Origin: Actinomycetes bacterium
GTDB lineage: Bacteria; Actinomycetota; Acidimicrobiia; Acidimicrobiales; RAAP-2
Length of the DNA: 64,000 nucleotides
Direction of reading: 5' to 3'
NCBI GenBank assembly: GCA_021791145.1
Contig: JAJYXE010000046.1
Coordinates: 1-64,000, forward strand
The position numbers were made by a program, and so were the translations under genes. This document shows positions 49,575 to 57,906 of this stretch, piece after piece. The notes below the pieces were generated by a model. That model made no database searches and had not been told where the DNA came from. It saw only the letters and a program-made list of their open reading frames with translations. The stretch's first letter is position 1. Each line of letters opens with the position of its first letter.

Positions 49575-50669
49575 TCAGCGCTCGCCGGAGGCGAAGAACG
49601 TGGCCTGGAGGCGCGGCACTGCGGCCACCACGAGGGCTCCGTCGTGCAGCAGCGTCTCGAACGGCCCCACGAGCCCCGGGTCGAACAGCGACCCCGAGCC
49701 GTCCCGGAGCTGCTTGCACGCCTCTTCGGGCGATAGCGGCGCGCGATAAGGACGGAGCGCGGTGAGCGCCTCGAAGACGTCCACGATCGCGAGGATCCGG
49801 CCGTAAAAGGGGATGGAATCTCCGGCGAGCCCTTCGGGGTAGCCGGACCCGTCCCACCGCTCGTGGTGGGTCGCCACCGCGTCTGCCAGCGTCTGCTGCT
49901 CGATGTCGGCCTCACGGATGAGGTCCGCGCCGAGCCTCGGGTGCTGGCGTATGACCTCCCATTCGCTCGGAGTGAGCGTACCGGGCTTCTGCAGGACCGG
50001 CTCGGGCACCGCAATCTTGCCGACGTCATGCAAGAGTCCTGCCCAGTACAGCGTGCGTCGCTCCTCCTCGTCGAGCCCGAGGGCGGCGCCGAGGCGGGAC
50101 GCGTTGACGGCCACGCGCCGAGAGTGCCCGGCCGTGGTGGGGTCCCGGAGCTCGATCGCCTCGCTGATCAGGTGCAGCGTTCGCTGGTGGGTCGTCCTGA
50201 TCTGCGTGGCCATCTCGCCGCTTTGGGAGGCGGCCTCCTGGAGAAGGAAGGTGCGAGCGCCAGCCAGCCAAGCCAGGCCTGCCGAGAGCACGGCGGTCAG
50301 CGCCCAGCTCGAGAGGGAAGGGTGGCTCCCGACGCGCCAGATCGGCGAGGAGGCGACCGCGACGACTGCGCTCGCGACGAGCCCTGCCCGCGCGCCCAGG
50401 AGCAGACCGGCACCCACCGCCGGGATGATCATGAGCTCGATGAGCGCGGGAACGGCTCCCCCGAAGAGCGTGATCACGGTCCAGGTCGCCACCAACAGGG
50501 CGACGCTTCCCGTCACGGCTGCCACGTGCCGGCCCGACCTGTCCTTGCGCCCCGTCCGCCTCGCAGCGAGCCATACGTCCCTCCACGTCCAGCCGATCCG
50601 GGGCTCGATGCGCGCGGGGGGAAGATCGAGCTCGATGACGCTTGCGCGTGTGAGGTCCCCATCCCGCAC
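49575..50669 (-). CDS. Membrane HD-GYP phosphodiesterase-type protein
   Basis: 364 residues. The N-terminus is cytoplasmic, then about four membrane helices (VAAVTGSVALLVATWTVITL to ALTAVLSAGLAWLAGA), a short coiled linker, and an HD-GYP domain with RDPTTAGHSRRVA, the metal-binding LLHDVGKIAVPE, and HHERWDGSGYPEGL, followed by RILAIVDVFEALTA. HD-GYP proteins usually hydrolyse cyclic di-GMP, so it may oppose the GGDEF cyclase 9 kb away. The C-terminal part is slightly diverged. GTG at 50669 is the assumed start. Confidence 0.9.
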   Translation of the reverse strand: MRDGDLTRASVIELDLPPARIEPRIGWTWRDVWLAARRTGRKDRSGRHVAAVTGSVALLVATWTVITLFGGAVPALIELMIIPAVGAGLLLGARAGLVASAVVAVASSPIWRVGSHPSLSSWALTAVLSAGLAWLAGARTFLLQEAASQSGEMATQIRTTHQRTLHLISEAIELRDPTTAGHSRRVAVNASRLGAALGLDEEERRTLYWAGLLHDVGKIAVPEPVLQKPGTLTPSEWEVIRQHPRLGADLIREADIEQQTLADAVATHHERWDGSGYPEGLAGDSIPFYGRILAIVDVFEALTALRPYRAPLSPEEACKQLRDGSGSLFDPGLVGPFETLLHDGALVVAAVPRLQATFFASGER

Positions 50670-50730
50670 TCAAGCGAGGATCGCTCGTAAAGCGAAAGAG
50701 TTGTAGAGGCGAAGGTCCCTTCCGGTCAGC

Positions 50731-50946
50731 TCATGGAGGTGTGGAGACGGACAGGCCGTCCAGGAGGTGTGCCGCCCGGTTGCGGTGGATGCCGAGGAGT
50801 GTCGCGACCGCTCGCCAGGTCCATCCCTGCGCGCGAAGCTCGCTCACGGCGTCCCTGCGGAGCCGCACGACCTCTGAGCGGCTGGTCTCCAGCGCTCTGA
50901 GCACGTCATGCGCCGCCTTCGCTCGGGCCGCGGCATCCTCGATCAT
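50731..50946 (-). CDS. Small helix-turn-helix protein
   Basis: 71 residues from ATG at 50946. A first helix (AAARAKAAHDVLRALETSRSEVVRLRRDAVSELRAQG) is followed by WTWRAVATLLGIHRNRAAHLLDG, a sigma-factor region-4-like helix-turn-helix. Similar small proteins are common in actinobacteria and unnamed. It lies 61 bases upstream of the HD-GYP gene on the same strand, so may be co-transcribed. An open frame continues 16 codons upstream. Function unknown. Confidence 0.7.
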   Translation of the reverse strand: MIEDAAARAKAAHDVLRALETSRSEVVRLRRDAVSELRAQGWTWRAVATLLGIHRNRAAHLLDGLSVSTPP

Positions 50947-51184
50947 TGCGATCGAGGAGAGCTCGACCCACCCCTGCGCTGCGCGGTGGCGCATACGCCC
51001 GCCAGCCTTGTGACATCCGAGATGAAGTGGTAGGGACCAAGGTCTCCATTCCGTGGTCAGCGTCGAGGCTCAGCGGACGAGCCCTGCCGCACACAATCGA
51101 TTGCGGTGACCGTTCCGAACGGCTCGGGAGCAGGCTGAGACGGCTGGCGTTGCGGGCGTCGGCTGCGGGCGTCGGTCGTCCCGG

Positions 51185-51850
51185 TCAGCCGCCGGCGGGA
51201 TCCGGCGGGCGGTCGGACCGCTCTCGGAGTGCTCCCCAGTGCCCGTAGTGGAGCCGCATCGTGCCGGCAGGTGGGTGCAGGCGGAGCGATCCAGAGGGCG
51301 GGTCGGCGCCGTCGGGGTAGCCGAGCGCGACGGCGCCGAAGAGCCGCCAGCCGGCCGGGGCCCCGATGGCGCGGAGCACCTCGCCCTCCGCTCTGAAGTT
51401 GCCGAGGAAGCACGCGCCGAGCCCGGCCGACGTGGCCCCGAGGAGGAGCGTCATCACGCCGAACGCCGCGTCGGCGAACCAGTACGGCACGGGCCAGCGG
51501 GCGTCGGAGGTCCCGAGCCCGAGGTCCTGAGAGGAGCGCAGCTTGTCCGGCTCCGCGTAGCGCGCCACGTAGGCCGCGGGGGAGGCGAGGGAGAGCACCA
51601 CGACCGGTGCGCGCGACAGCCCGGGCCAGCGGCGGGAGCCGGCGCGCCAGTGCGCAGTGGTCGCGGCAGACCAGTAGCGCGAGGTCTCGGCGCTCCCTTC
51701 GAGCACGACCCACGCCGTGCCGCGCGTGTTGCCTGCGCTGGGCGCTCGCAGCGCGCCCGCAAGCAGTTGGTCGAGCGCGCCGGGGGGAAGGGGTCGCGTC
51801 GAGAAGCTGCGGACCATCCGTCGAGCCCGCGCGGCGTCGCCTACGTCCAT
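51185..51850 (-). CDS. Nitroreductase family protein
   Basis: 221 residues. An FMN-dependent nitroreductase fold: ARRMVRSFSTRPLPPGALDQLLAGALRAPSAGNTRGTAWVVL carries the FMN-phosphate Arg/Ser set, and YWFADAAFGVMTLLLGATSAGLGACFLGNF and LFGAVALGYPDGADPP are the later family motifs. It reduces nitro or quinone-like compounds or acts in F420-like chemistry; substrate unknown. ATG at 51850 follows CAGACT by 6 bases. Divergent from the rhodanese-ThiF gene across 69 bases. Confidence 0.88.
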   Translation of the reverse strand: MDVGDAARARRMVRSFSTRPLPPGALDQLLAGALRAPSAGNTRGTAWVVLEGSAETSRYWSAATTAHWRAGSRRWPGLSRAPVVVLSLASPAAYVARYAEPDKLRSSQDLGLGTSDARWPVPYWFADAAFGVMTLLLGATSAGLGACFLGNFRAEGEVLRAIGAPAGWRLFGAVALGYPDGADPPSGSLRLHPPAGTMRLHYGHWGALRERSDRPPDPAGG

Positions 51851-51905
51851 GTGCCCAGTCTGGCGGGTTGGACGGGTGGTGTCTCCCAATTGTTGACCCC
51901 CCTGG

Positions 51906-51911
51906 TAGGGT
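51906..51911 (+). promoter_or_regulatory. Likely -10 element TAGGGT before the rhodanese-ThiF gene
   Basis: TAGGGT ends 8 bases before ATG at 51920, no Shine-Dalgarno; leaderless mRNA is likely. Confidence 0.45.
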
Positions 51912-51919
51912 ATTGCCGC

Positions 51920-53077
51920 ATGACGACGCCTCGCGAGCTTCTGGCACAGGCAAAGGCCGCGATCGTCGAGGTCGAGCCCGAAGAGGCCGCCCGCCGGCTC
52001 GGGGCCGCCGTCTTCCTCGACGTCCGTGAGCCCGACGAGTACGAGCAGGGGGCGATCCCCGGGGCGGTCCACCTCCCGCGTGGGAACCTCGAGTTCAGCG
52101 TCGAGGGGAGGATCCCCGACAAGGAGCGCCAGCTCGTCGTCTACTGCGCGGGCGGCACCAGGTCGGCGTTCGCTGCCAAGACGCTCGTGGACCTCGGCTA
52201 CCGCGACGTCGTCTCGCTGGTGGGCGGCTTCAACCGCTGGAAGGACGAGGGCCGTGACTGGGGCATTCCCCGGACCCTTACGAGTGACCAGCGGAACCGC
52301 TACCATCGCCACCTCCTGCTTCCCGAGGTGGGGGAGCAGGGCCAGCAGACGCTCCTCGACTCCAAGGTGCTCCTGCTCGGCGCGGGCGGGCTCGGGTCAC
52401 CGGCCGGCTTGTACCTGGCTGCGGCGGGCGTCGGGACGATCGGCATCGTCGACATGGACGTGGTCGACGAGTCGAACCTCCAGCGCCAGATCCTGCACAA
52501 CCTCGACCGCATCGGGGAGCGCAAGGTCGACTCGGCCAAGAAGACGCTCACGGCGCTCAACCCCGACGTCACGGTCGAGACCTTCGACGTGCGTCTCGGC
52601 GCCGACAACGTGCTCGACATCTTCGACGGGTACGACCTGGTGGTCGACGGCACCGACAATTTCCCGACCCGCTACCTCGTGAACGACGCCTCGCTCTTGA
52701 AGCGGATCCCCGTCGTGCACGGCTCGATCTTCCGATTCGAGGGCCAGGTCACGGTGTTCGACCCCTACAACGGACCGTGCTACCGCTGCCTCATCCCCGA
52801 GCCGCCCCCTGCAGAGCTCGCCCCCTCGTGCGCGGAGGCCGGCGTGCTCGGGGTTCTCCCCGGCATCGTGGGGAGCATCCAGGCGGTGGAAGCCATCAAG
52901 ATGCTGCTCAGCCTGGGTGACCCGCTCGTCGGGCGCTTGCTCGCCTACGACGCGCTCGAAGAGACGTTTCGGACGTTCAAGCTGCGACGCGATCCCGAGT
53001 GCCCGGCCTGTGGGGAGCACGTGGGCGAGATCGTCATCGCCGACTACGACGAGCTCTGCATGCCGCACGCCCGCTGA
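51920..53077 (+). CDS. moeB: Rhodanese-ThiF/MoeB fusion, sulfur-carrier adenylyltransferase
   Basis: 385 residues. An N-terminal rhodanese domain (VFLDVREPDEYEQGAIPGAVHLP, active Cys76 in VVYCAGGTRSAFAAKTL) precedes a ThiF/MoeB adenylating domain (RYHRHLLLPEVGEQGQQTLL, GAGGLGSPAGLYLAAAGVGTIGIVDMD, catalytic-Cys loop LAPSCAEAGVLGVLPG, zinc pairs CYRC and CPAC). Such enzymes adenylate and thiocarboxylate MoaD/ThiS-like carriers. In the better-known MoeZ type the rhodanese is C-terminal, so the order is reversed here. No carrier protein gene is adjacent. It may also supply sulfur to the downstream ComA operon. Confidence 0.9.
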   Translation: MTTPRELLAQAKAAIVEVEPEEAARRLGAAVFLDVREPDEYEQGAIPGAVHLPRGNLEFSVEGRIPDKERQLVVYCAGGTRSAFAAKTLVDLGYRDVVSLVGGFNRWKDEGRDWGIPRTLTSDQRNRYHRHLLLPEVGEQGQQTLLDSKVLLLGAGGLGSPAGLYLAAAGVGTIGIVDMDVVDESNLQRQILHNLDRIGERKVDSAKKTLTALNPDVTVETFDVRLGADNVLDIFDGYDLVVDGTDNFPTRYLVNDASLLKRIPVVHGSIFRFEGQVTVFDPYNGPCYRCLIPEPPPAELAPSCAEAGVLGVLPGIVGSIQAVEAIKMLLSLGDPLVGRLLAYDALEETFRTFKLRRDPECPACGEHVGEIVIADYDELCMPHAR

Positions 53078-53100
53078 CGGGCGGCGAGCGGCCGGGGGCT

Positions 53101-53143
53101 CCCGGATCAGGCCCGGATCAGCCCGGAGCAGGCTCGGAGCAGG
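53101..53143 (+). repeat. Imperfect tandem repeat, 11-base unit, four copies
   Basis: CCCGGATCAGG, CCCGGATCAG, CCCGGAGCAGG and CTCGGAGCAGG in succession, between moeB and the histidine phosphatase gene. Confidence 0.8.
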
Positions 53144-53256
53144 TGCTTGGAGCCGCGTGGCGGCCCGCTTCGTCCCTGGTCTTCGGGCCTCTTCTTCAGG
53201 CTCTCCACACCGAATTTCAACGCGATCCCAAGGTTCGCCTGAGACGATTCTTGGTG

Positions 53257-53874
53257 ATGACCCGGTCCCTCAGTGCGCCCGGCGCGCCGGAGACGCCCGG
53301 TCGCCGTCGTCTCTGGCTGGTCCGCCATGGTGAGACGGCCTGGAACGCGTCCGGGCTCGTCCAAGGCCAGCGCGACCCGGGACTGACCTCCAAGGGACGT
53401 GCACAGGCGGGACGCTGTGCCCGGTCGCTCGTCGCCGGGCGCGAGGTCGAAGCGCTGTACTCGAGCGACCTCCGGCGCGCGCTCGAGACGGCAGCGCCTC
53501 TTGCTGAGGCGCTGGAGCTCCCCGTCCGGGTCGAGCCGGGCCTGCGAGAGCGTGCGCTCGGCGACGCGGAGGGCCTCCCGAGCGCGCTGCTCGGCCCGTC
53601 GAGCTCGGGTGTCGAGCTCGGACGCGTGGTCGACGCCGACGCGGCGCCGGAGGGCGGCGAGACGGTACGACAGCTCTACGAACGCGTAGCGCTGTGTGCG
53701 ACGCGCCTCGTGGCGTCTCACCGAAAGGACGTCGTGCTCGTCTGCCACGGCGGGGTCGTGCGCGTCCTGCTCGCCTGGATCGACGGCGTGACGCCCGAGG
53801 AGATGACCTGGCCCGAGATCGACAACGGGGTGCCGATCGTGCGGAGCCTTCCCTCCGCACTGATCGGGGCCTGA
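53257..53874 (+). CDS. Histidine phosphatase family protein
   Basis: 205 residues. Phosphoglycerate-mutase-like fold: LWLVRHGETAWNASGLVQGQRDPGLTSKGRAQA (phospho-His in RHGE), LYSSDLRRALETAAPLAEAL, catalytic acid region LRERALGDAEGLP, and second His in VVLVCHGGVVRVLLAW. It removes phosphate from small molecules. It is the first gene of a tight operon with comA 13 bases downstream, so a role as phosphosulfolactate phosphatase, replacing the unrelated ComB, is an attractive inference. ATG at 53257 or adjacent GTG at 53254. Confidence 0.88.
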   Translation: MTRSLSAPGAPETPGRRRLWLVRHGETAWNASGLVQGQRDPGLTSKGRAQAGRCARSLVAGREVEALYSSDLRRALETAAPLAEALELPVRVEPGLRERALGDAEGLPSALLGPSSSGVELGRVVDADAAPEGGETVRQLYERVALCATRLVASHRKDVVLVCHGGVVRVLLAWIDGVTPEEMTWPEIDNGVPIVRSLPSALIGA

Positions 53875-53887
53875 CCGAGGAGGGAAC

Positions 53888-54685
53888 ATGAACCCGACCA
53901 CGCTCACGCTTCCACGACGCAGCGCAAAGCCGCGCGAGGTCGGACTGACGATGGTCGTGGACGGGGGTGTGCCCGTCGGTGCGTTGCGGGACATCACCGC
54001 CAGCGCGGGCGAGTACCTCGACTTCGTGAAGTTCGGCTGGGGGACCGCAGTCGTGACCCGGGAGCTCGGCGAGAAGATCGAGCTGCTCGAAGCCAACGAC
54101 GTCGACTTCTACTTCGGAGGGACGCTGTTCGAGAAGTACGTCCTCCAGCGCCGGTTCGACGACTTCCGGAAGCTGTGCCATGAGTGGGGTTGCACGTTCG
54201 TGGAGGTGTCCAACGGGACGATCGAGCTGTCCAACCTCGAAAAGACCGGGTACGTCCGCAAGCTGGCGGACGAGTTCACCGTGATCTCCGAGGTGGGGTT
54301 CAAGGACGCCGACCGTTCGGACCGGCTCAGCCCCCGCCGCTGGATCGAGTTCGTCGAAGACGACCTCGCAGCAGGGGCCCAGCTCGTCACCCTCGAGGCG
54401 CGCGAGAGCGGGAGCTCGGGGATCTGCCACGCGGACGGCCAGCTGCGTGTGGGGCTCATCGAGGAGGTCGTGTGCGAGCTCCCGGTCGGCCGCCTGCTGT
54501 TCGAAGCCCCGACCACGGCCCTGCAGGCACACATGGTGCGCCGCGTCGGCCCGGACGTGAACCTCGGGAACGTCGCGCCCAACGGGCTCCTTGCGCTCGA
54601 GACGCTCAGGCTCGGGCTCCGTGCGGACACCCTGACCGAATTCGAGGGGCCGGGCGAGGGGCCGGGCGAGGGGCTGGAACGGTGA
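53888..54685 (+). CDS. comA: Phosphosulfolactate synthase (ComA family)
   Basis: 265 residues. ComA adds sulfite to phosphoenolpyruvate, giving phosphosulfolactate, the first committed step of coenzyme M and some other sulfonates. Family motifs line up along the whole length: GLTMVVDGGVP, GEYLDFVKFGWGTAVV, FYFGGTLFEKYVLQRRFDDF, FVEVSNGTIELS, VISEVGFKD, VTLEARESGSSGI, LLFEAPTTALQ, VNLGNVAPNGLLALETLRLGLRADT. GGAGGGAAC lies just upstream of the ATG. The C-terminal tail repeats GEGPGEG from a 12-base repeat. GTGA overlap joins it to the VOC gene. No other known coenzyme M genes are seen here. Confidence 0.9.
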   Translation: MNPTTLTLPRRSAKPREVGLTMVVDGGVPVGALRDITASAGEYLDFVKFGWGTAVVTRELGEKIELLEANDVDFYFGGTLFEKYVLQRRFDDFRKLCHEWGCTFVEVSNGTIELSNLEKTGYVRKLADEFTVISEVGFKDADRSDRLSPRRWIEFVEDDLAAGAQLVTLEARESGSSGICHADGQLRVGLIEEVVCELPVGRLLFEAPTTALQAHMVRRVGPDVNLGNVAPNGLLALETLRLGLRADTLTEFEGPGEGPGEGLER

Positions 54686-55080
54686 AGGACCACGTGTTCC
54701 ATCTCGCGATCCCGGTCCTCGACCTGGAGCTCGCACAGCGGTTCTACGTGACAGGCCTCGGCTGCAAGCTCGCCCGGACGTACCCGGACCGCATCACGCT
54801 CGACTTCTTCGGCGACCAGGTGGTCTGCCACCTGACGGAGCCTGAGCCCAGAGGCGGTCCCCTCTCGTTGTACCCGCGCCACTTCGGGATCACCTTTCGA
54901 AAGCGCAAAGATTTCGACCTCCTCTACCGCCTGGCACAGCTTCGCAAGATCCTCTTCTTTCGCGACGTCTCCACCCGCTTCGAGGGCACCGCCGAGGAGC
55001 ACCACACCTTCGTGCTGCAGGACCCCTTCGAGAACCTGATCGAGTTCAAGCACTACCGAGATCCGAGGATGTCCTACTGA
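54682..55080 (+). CDS. VOC (glyoxalase/dioxygenase fold) family protein
   Basis: 132 residues, a single VOC domain. Likely metal ligands are His in VFHLAIPVLDLELAQRFY, His in YPRHFGITF, and Glu in NLIEFKHY at the end. The segments DFFGDQVVCHLTEP and EEHHTFVLQDPFENLIEFKHY match a widely distributed small VOC type also found in cyanobacteria; its reaction is unknown to me. GTG at 54682 overlaps the comA stop by 4 bases, so it is co-translated with comA and may act on a ComA-derived metabolite. Confidence 0.85.
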   Translation: MKDHVFHLAIPVLDLELAQRFYVTGLGCKLARTYPDRITLDFFGDQVVCHLTEPEPRGGPLSLYPRHFGITFRKRKDFDLLYRLAQLRKILFFRDVSTRFEGTAEEHHTFVLQDPFENLIEFKHYRDPRMSY

Positions 55081-55081
55081 G

Positions 55082-56629
55082 GTGACCTTCGCGGTCCGGT
55101 CACTCGAACGCACGCCGATCGCCCAGCGCGCGGGATTGCCAGACCTCATCTGGCTCCGCTCGCTTACGTCGTCGCGCCAGGTCTACCTCGAGCGGGCCGA
55201 CGGGGGGCAGCGCGTCACCTATGGCGAGCTCTGCCGGGTGGCCGCGCGCTGGAGCGCGCTCCTCTTTGACCTCGACGTCCGCCCCGGGGCGACGGTGGGG
55301 GTGGCGGTCGCCGAGCCGGTCGAGTTCGCCGCGGTCTTCCTGGGCGTGCTCGCGTCCGGGCGCACCGCGGCGCCTCTCGACCCCTCCGCCACCGACGCCG
55401 AGCTCACCAGCGCGTGCGCACGAAGCTCCCCTCGAGTTGTGGTCGCAGATCGTCGGGCACCCGAGGGGGTGCGGGCCGAGTGGCTCACGCTTCCTCCCGG
55501 TGCTTGCTTCCTCTCGGGCACACCGTGCGCCGCGCTGCGAACGCCGAGCCAGCATGCCGGTGGCGTCGTCCTCTCGACGTCCGGGACGACGGGCACGGCC
55601 AAGGTGATCCGGCTCGGCGAGGCACAGCTGCTCCACACCGCCCGAGCGGTCGCCGGGCACCTCGAGCTCTCGTCGCAAGACCGCGGTTTCAACCCGCTGC
55701 CGCTCTTCCACATCAACGCGGAGGTCGTCGGGCTGCTCGCGACGCTCGTCTCCGGCGCGACCCTCGTGCTCGACGACCGATTCCATCGCCGAGGGTTCTG
55801 GGAGACCATGGCCCGCCGGCGCGTGACGTGGATCAATGCCGTGCCGGCGATCCTCGCGAGGCTCGCCGCCCTCGAGGGCACAGAGGACGTCCCCGAGGCA
55901 GTCCGGTTCGCCAGATCGGCGTCGGCGCCACTGCCCGTGCCGGTGCTCGAGCGCTTCGAGAAGACGACGGGGATCCCCATTGTCGAGACCTACGGGATGA
56001 CCGAGGCTGCCAGTCAGATCACCGCCAACCCGCTGCACGGACCCCGGAAGTCCGGCTCGGCCGGGGTCGCCGTCGGCACCGAGGTCCGCGTGGTCGCCGG
56101 CGAGCGCGAGGTGCTCGGTCCCAACGAGGTCGGCCGCGTCGTGATCCGCGGGCCGAGCGTGATCGCCGCGTACGCCTCGCCGGGCTACGAGGACCGCGTC
56201 GACCGCGACGGATGGCTCGAGACGGGCGACCTCGGCTACCTGGACCCCGACGGCTACCTCTTCCTCGTCGGCCGGGCGGACGACGTGATCAACCGGGGGG
56301 GCGAGAAGATCTACCCCAAGGAGCTCGAGGACGTGGTGCTCTCGGAGCCGGACGTGACCTCCGCCGCGGTCGTGGGGTGGGACCACCAGGTCCTCGGCCG
56401 GGTCCCGGTCGCCTACCTGGTCGTCGAGGGAGTCCGCGGGCCGCAGGACGAAGCTCGGGCGGTGCGCGTCGTCACCCGTGTCCACGCCCGGTGCGCGGAG
56501 GTGCTCTCACGTGCAAAGCGACCTGTTGCCTACCACGTCGTCGAACGGATGCCGCAGGGCGCGACGGGCAAGGTGCGCAGGAGCGCGCTGAGCGGTGTGC
56601 CTGCTGTCTATTCCCTGCTCGTGCGGTGA
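55082..56629 (+). CDS. AMP-dependent acyl-CoA synthetase/ligase
   Basis: 515 residues of the ANL superfamily. ATP loop LSTSGTTGTAKVI (about 161-173), acyl pocket around FNPLPLFHINAEVVGLLATL, adenine motif VETYGMTEAASQ, hinge DGWLETGDLGYLDPDGYLFLVGR, and catalytic Lys in MPQGATGKVRRSAL. It activates a carboxylic acid as acyl-AMP and then usually as CoA thioester. The small-acid branch containing oxalate-CoA ligase-like enzymes looks closest by eye. GTG begins one base after the VOC stop and the acyltransferase gene overlaps its end, so it belongs to the comA operon. The substrate could be a sulfonated acid. Confidence 0.9.
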   Translation: MTFAVRSLERTPIAQRAGLPDLIWLRSLTSSRQVYLERADGGQRVTYGELCRVAARWSALLFDLDVRPGATVGVAVAEPVEFAAVFLGVLASGRTAAPLDPSATDAELTSACARSSPRVVVADRRAPEGVRAEWLTLPPGACFLSGTPCAALRTPSQHAGGVVLSTSGTTGTAKVIRLGEAQLLHTARAVAGHLELSSQDRGFNPLPLFHINAEVVGLLATLVSGATLVLDDRFHRRGFWETMARRRVTWINAVPAILARLAALEGTEDVPEAVRFARSASAPLPVPVLERFEKTTGIPIVETYGMTEAASQITANPLHGPRKSGSAGVAVGTEVRVVAGEREVLGPNEVGRVVIRGPSVIAAYASPGYEDRVDRDGWLETGDLGYLDPDGYLFLVGRADDVINRGGEKIYPKELEDVVLSEPDVTSAAVVGWDHQVLGRVPVAYLVVEGVRGPQDEARAVRVVTRVHARCAEVLSRAKRPVAYHVVERMPQGATGKVRRSALSGVPAVYSLLVR

Positions 56630-57849
56630 CGACGCGGCGCGCGAAGCCGCGGCTCGACCATGTCGACGCGATGCGCCCGGTCAAGCAGGCCGGGGTGGTG
56701 TCGACGCACACGCTCATCTTCTTCGCGCCGGGGGCGGCCATCTCGGTGGGAGGAGCGCTGATGCTGCTGCACGTCACGCGCGAGGCGTTCCTCTTCATCT
56801 CGGCGTGCATGCTCACCTACGGCTACTCGGACCTGCAGACCATCGGCTACCGGTACTTCTACCGCCGGCGGTTCGTCTCCGTCGCCGTTCCCTACATGTG
56901 CTGGACGTTGGTCTACTTCGCCGTCTCCCTTCCCGGGTCGGGGCTCGGGCTGTCGAGCGGGCTCCAACACCTGGGATTCCTGCTCGGGACCGGCTACTAC
57001 CAGCTCTACTACCTCGTGGTCATCATGCAGTTCTACTTGCTGTACCCGGCGCTGTTCTGGCTCGTGCGCCGGTTCGCCGGCCATCCCCGCGCCGTCGTGG
57101 CCGTCGCGCTCGGCGTCCAGGTCCTCATGACGAGCCTCATGCACTGGGGGGTCCTTCCGCCGCACATGCGCGGCTACTGGGCCACGAGGGAGATCACGTC
57201 CTATCTCTTCTACCTCGTCGCGGGCATGGTCGTCGCGATGAACCTCGACGCGGTGCACCGCTGGCTCCTTCGCAACGGGTGGCGGGTCCTAGGGGCCACC
57301 GTGGTCGCGGCGGTCATCGCCGAGGCGTGGTACGTTGCGGCGCACGACCACCTCGCCTCGTGGCTCGGTTCGGGCACGGATCCGCTCCAGCCGATCGTGA
57401 TCCCGTTCAACATCGGTGCGATCGCCTGCGTCTATCTCTTCGGCGTGTGGCTCGTCCAACCCGGGCGTTCCCGCCGGATCCGGGCGATGGCCATGTCGGG
57501 ATCGGACAACTCCTACACGGTCTACCTTGCGCAGATGCTCTTCGTGTACGCGCTGGCCGATCTCGGGTGGCGCTCGCTCGACCGCGTCGCGCCGTGGCCG
57601 CTCGTCGCGGTGGCGGGCGTCGCGATCATCTTCCTGTCGTGCGTGCTGATGGGGAGCCTCCTCGCGCGGACTCCCTTCTCGGTGGCGCTCACGGGTCGAC
57701 GGCGCGAGAGATGGTCGACGTGGCTGCCACGAGAGTGGCGCAGGATCGACCAGGAGGAGCGACGCGACTCGACCGCGCCGATCGATCCGGATGCTGATCC
57801 TTTGAGGTCGTGGGCCGATGCCTCGCCCGCGGGGGCACGCAGCGTGTGA
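56626..57849 (+). CDS. Acyltransferase 3 family membrane protein
   Basis: 407 residues with about ten membrane helices (for example FLFISACMLTYGY, VAVPYMCWTLVYFAVSLP, YLVVIMQFYLLYPALFWLV, AGVAIIFLSCVLMGSLL). The family transfers acyl groups from cytoplasmic CoA thioesters to cell-surface molecules. The usual catalytic His near the N-terminus may be in AGVVSTHTLIFFAPG, followed by RRRFVSVAVPY. The C-terminal 60 residues are hydrophilic. GTG overlaps the ligase TGA by 4 bases; last gene of the comA operon, consistent with transfer of the ligase product. Confidence 0.85.
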   Translation: MTTRRAKPRLDHVDAMRPVKQAGVVSTHTLIFFAPGAAISVGGALMLLHVTREAFLFISACMLTYGYSDLQTIGYRYFYRRRFVSVAVPYMCWTLVYFAVSLPGSGLGLSSGLQHLGFLLGTGYYQLYYLVVIMQFYLLYPALFWLVRRFAGHPRAVVAVALGVQVLMTSLMHWGVLPPHMRGYWATREITSYLFYLVAGMVVAMNLDAVHRWLLRNGWRVLGATVVAAVIAEAWYVAAHDHLASWLGSGTDPLQPIVIPFNIGAIACVYLFGVWLVQPGRSRRIRAMAMSGSDNSYTVYLAQMLFVYALADLGWRSLDRVAPWPLVAVAGVAIIFLSCVLMGSLLARTPFSVALTGRRRERWSTWLPREWRRIDQEERRDSTAPIDPDADPLRSWADASPAGARSV

Positions 57850-57893
57850 GCCCTGGGCGCCTCGCAGTGTGTGAGCCCGGGCGCCTCGCCGCC
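57843..57893 (+). repeat. Two imperfect copies of a 23-base unit at the acyltransferase 3' end
   Basis: GTGTGAGCCCTGGGCGCCTC and GTGTGAGCCCGGGCGCCTC overlap the stop codon and fill the gap to the mutase promoter. Confidence 0.8.
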
Positions 57894-57899
57894 TAGCCT
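57894..57899 (+). promoter_or_regulatory. Likely -10 element TAGCCT of the leaderless mutase gene
   Basis: TAGCCT ends 7 bases before GTG at 57907 without a Shine-Dalgarno. Confidence 0.45.
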
Positions 57900-57906
57900 T
57901 GTCCAC

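Noticed and set aside
55414..56625. Upstream part of the acyltransferase frame
   Set aside because: Lies inside the acyl-CoA ligase gene in another frame; acyltransferase similarity starts at 56626.
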